Origin: Rhodococcus sp. Leaf247
GTDB taxonomy: Bacteria; Actinomycetota; Actinomycetes; Mycobacteriales; Mycobacteriaceae
Direction: 5' to 3'
Length of the DNA: 64,000 nucleotides
NCBI RefSeq assembly: GCF_001426185.1
Contig: NZ_LMRP01000002.1
Span: forward strand, 434,157 to 498,156
Shown: positions 63,596 through 64,000 of the stretch, one piece after another
Layout: each line of letters starts with the position of its first letter
Position numbering within the stretch: position 1 is the first letter of the stretch
The notes under the pieces: generated by a model
Told to the model about the DNA's origin: nothing
Databases searched by the model: none
What the model saw: the letters and a program-made list of their open reading frames with translations, nothing else
Made by a program: the position numbers and the translations under genes

Positions 63596-64000
63596 TCAGT
63601 GTCCCCGGTGCGTGACGCGCCCGCCGCTGACGGTGAGGACGACGGGGACGGCGCGCAGGTCCGCATTGGACACCACGTACGGCGACTCCGCGAGCACCAC
63701 CAGGTCGGCCGGTGAACCGATCGACACACCCGACCGGCCACCCGACGCCGCCGCCAGCGCGACGTCCATCGGTACTGCTTCCGCCGGTGTCCAGGACGGC
63801 CGCCCGTCGTCGGTGCGGAAGACGGCGTCGGCGATCGCCGAGCGTGGGTCGGGCGGCGATACCGGCGCGTCCGACCCGAACTGCAACCTCGCGCCGTGCG
63901 AGTGCAGCGAACCGTAGGGATAGGCCCGTGAGCGTCGGCCCCGCCACAACGTGTCGGCGACGTCTCGGTCGGTGACGGCGTGCTGCGGCTGGACCGACGC
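63596..64000 (-). CDS. YtcJ-type amidohydrolase (5' part outside window)
   Basis: The last 134 codons of a metal-dependent amidohydrolase of the family 3/YtcJ type. SVQPQHAVTDRDVADTLW, then LQFGSDAPVSPPDP and a C-terminal GSPADLVVLAESPY block with LTVSGGRVTHRGH match the family, in which the FGSDAPV Asp is a metal ligand. The start and the N-terminal metal-binding HxH lie beyond position 64000. Substrate cannot be predicted, and there is no clear link to the NRPS genes. Confidence 0.85.
   Translation of the reverse strand, partial: ASVQPQHAVTDRDVADTLWRGRRSRAYPYGSLHSHGARLQFGSDAPVSPPDPRSAIADAVFRTDDGRPSWTPAEAVPMDVALAAASGGRSGVSIGSPADLVVLAESPYVVSNADLRAVPVVLTVSGGRVTHRGH

Overview
The window is high-GC actinobacterial DNA, most likely from Rhodococcus or a close mycolic-acid-bearing relative. 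The evidence is the order and sequence of the S10 ribosomal operon, an antigen-85-type mycolyltransferase-like protein, several wax ester synthase/diacylglycerol acyltransferase (WS/DGAT) paralogues and very large nonribosomal peptide synthetases (NRPS). No rRNA, tRNA, CRISPR array, transposase or integrase was seen.

Layout. Positions 1-5230 hold the S10 operon on the minus strand (rpsJ-rplC-rplD-rplW-rplB-rpsS-rplV-rpsC-rplP-rpmC-rpsQ, the last cut by the window edge). A 501-base upstream region follows, then a DUF4442 hotdog protein (+), a family 2 glycosyltransferase (-) and a secreted mycolyltransferase-like hydrolase (-). From 8.5 to 17.4 kb, all on the plus strand, lie two WS/DGAT acyltransferases, a degenerate WS/DGAT paralogue without its catalytic motif, a DrrABC-like ABC exporter with 4-bp gene overlaps, and a third WS/DGAT. 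From 17.4 to 63.0 kb three NRPS genes lie on the minus strand, interrupted by a fourth plus-strand WS/DGAT at 26.2-27.6 kb. The right edge carries the 3' part of a YtcJ-type amidohydrolase.

The NRPS system. The gene at 54356-63049 (called NRPS-B here) reads C-A-T-C-A-T-C-A*, where A* is a truncated adenylation-like domain without ATP-binding motifs. The next gene, 27679-54168 (NRPS-C, 8829 aa), starts directly with an A domain and reads A-T / C-A-T / C-A-T-E / four C-A-T / C-A-T-TE. The terminal C domain of NRPS-B and the first A domain of NRPS-C therefore look like two halves of one split module, giving an inferred ten-residue peptide with one D residue (assembly position 5). A Thr-type pocket is clear at position 2. 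Three consecutive A domains (positions 7-9) have almost identical pockets with Asp at the 278 position. A second initiator-like NRPS at 17388-25880 (NRPS-A) has the same C-A-T-C-A-T-C-A* plan and also lacks a terminating domain, so it may be an alternative front end for NRPS-C.

How the genes may work together (inference). The first C domain of both initiator NRPSs is EntF-like, which points to an acyl or aryl starter supplied in trans. WS/DGAT enzymes are O-acyltransferases and DrrABC-type systems export envelope lipids such as PDIM in mycobacteria. The most economical reading is a cell-envelope or secreted lipopeptide pathway: the NRPSs make the peptide, the WS/DGAT enzymes acylate it or supply lipid, and the ABC exporter moves it. 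No MbtH-like protein, phosphopantetheinyl transferase or pathway regulator lies in the window.
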